The position numbers and the translations under genes were made by a program. The notes beneath the pieces are model-generated. The model was not told the origin of the DNA, did no database searches, and saw only the letters and a list, made by a program, of their open reading frames with translations. 14,677 nt of DNA, taken from Gammaproteobacteria bacterium (GTDB lineage Bacteria; Pseudomonadota; Gammaproteobacteria; Francisellales; CACEW01). The DNA is taken from assembly GCA_028282045.1 (NCBI GenBank), contig JANQIS010000073.1, forward strand, positions 1-14,677, in the 5' to 3' direction. Below, in pieces: positions 14,610-14,677 of this stretch; position 1 is the stretch's first letter, and each line of letters starts with the position of its first letter.

Positions 14610-14638
14610 TTGATATAGAAAGTAGTCACAGGTATAGT
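14610..14638 (+). promoter_or_regulatory. Sigma70-type promoter for a gene beyond the right edge
   Basis: TTGATA (14610-14615), a 17-base spacer and TATAGT (14633-14638) form a good promoter. About 30 bases later the window ends in GGAGGATAGG (14668-14677), which looks like a ribosome-binding site, so a plus-strand gene should start within a few bases of the right edge. Confidence 0.65.
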
Positions 14639-14677
14639 TGATCGATATCACATCAACAACACTACACGGAGGATAGG

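Overview
The window reads as a stretch of gammaproteobacterial chromosome, mostly housekeeping genes. Several proteins keep Escherichia coli-like length and motif spacing: IleS is 938 aa with KMSKS at 602-606, and PrfC is 527 aa. The gene groupings are also gammaproteobacterial: smpB divergent from ratA-ratB, with bamE facing ratB; holD-rimI; ribF-ileS-lspA-fkpB. Some features recall Legionellales-like lineages, but the sequence alone does not settle the genus. The first 1.2 kb is visibly richer in A+T and holds genes I cannot name, so it looks more accessory than the rest.

Layout. 1-691 (-) is the N-terminal part of an unknown protein that runs off the left edge. 921-1178 (+) is a small unknown gene followed by a hairpin terminator. 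1418-2617 (+) is the Na+/H+ antiporter nhaA, followed by a small ribbon-helix-helix-like protein (+). That gene overlaps tail to tail with a DUF1289 cysteine-motif protein (-). 3303-4018 (-) is a compact, apparently self-contained unit of two unknown genes: a consensus-like promoter, a coiled-coil protein, a Met/Cys-bearing small protein and a hairpin with a T-run. The T-run ends exactly at the DUF1289 start codon.

4065-5790 holds the translation and envelope quality-control block: smpB (-), ratA-ratB (+), bamE (-). 5950-7598 (-) is pssA-holD-rimI: phosphatidylserine synthase, a probable Pol III psi subunit, and the S18 acetyltransferase. 7749-12784 (-) is one tightly packed operon, ribF-ileS-lspA-fkpB-aroH, covering FMN/FAD synthesis, Ile-tRNA charging, lipoprotein signal peptidase, an FKBP-type prolyl isomerase and an AroH-class chorismate mutase. 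prfC (peptide release factor 3) runs divergently from ribF. The last bases hold a good promoter and a ribosome-binding site for a gene beyond the right edge.

The most notable points are these. fkpB carries an in-frame TAA at codon 109, and the rest of the conserved FKBP fold continues in the same frame afterwards. A Bacillus-type AroH chorismate mutase sits where ispH usually follows fkpB. The unknown two-gene unit at 3376-3930 has its own promoter and terminator, and that terminator hairpin covers the upstream region of the DUF1289 start. No CRISPR array, rRNA, tRNA or intact mobile element was seen. Apart from the unknown two-gene unit, I found no clear sign of a previously undescribed multi-gene system.
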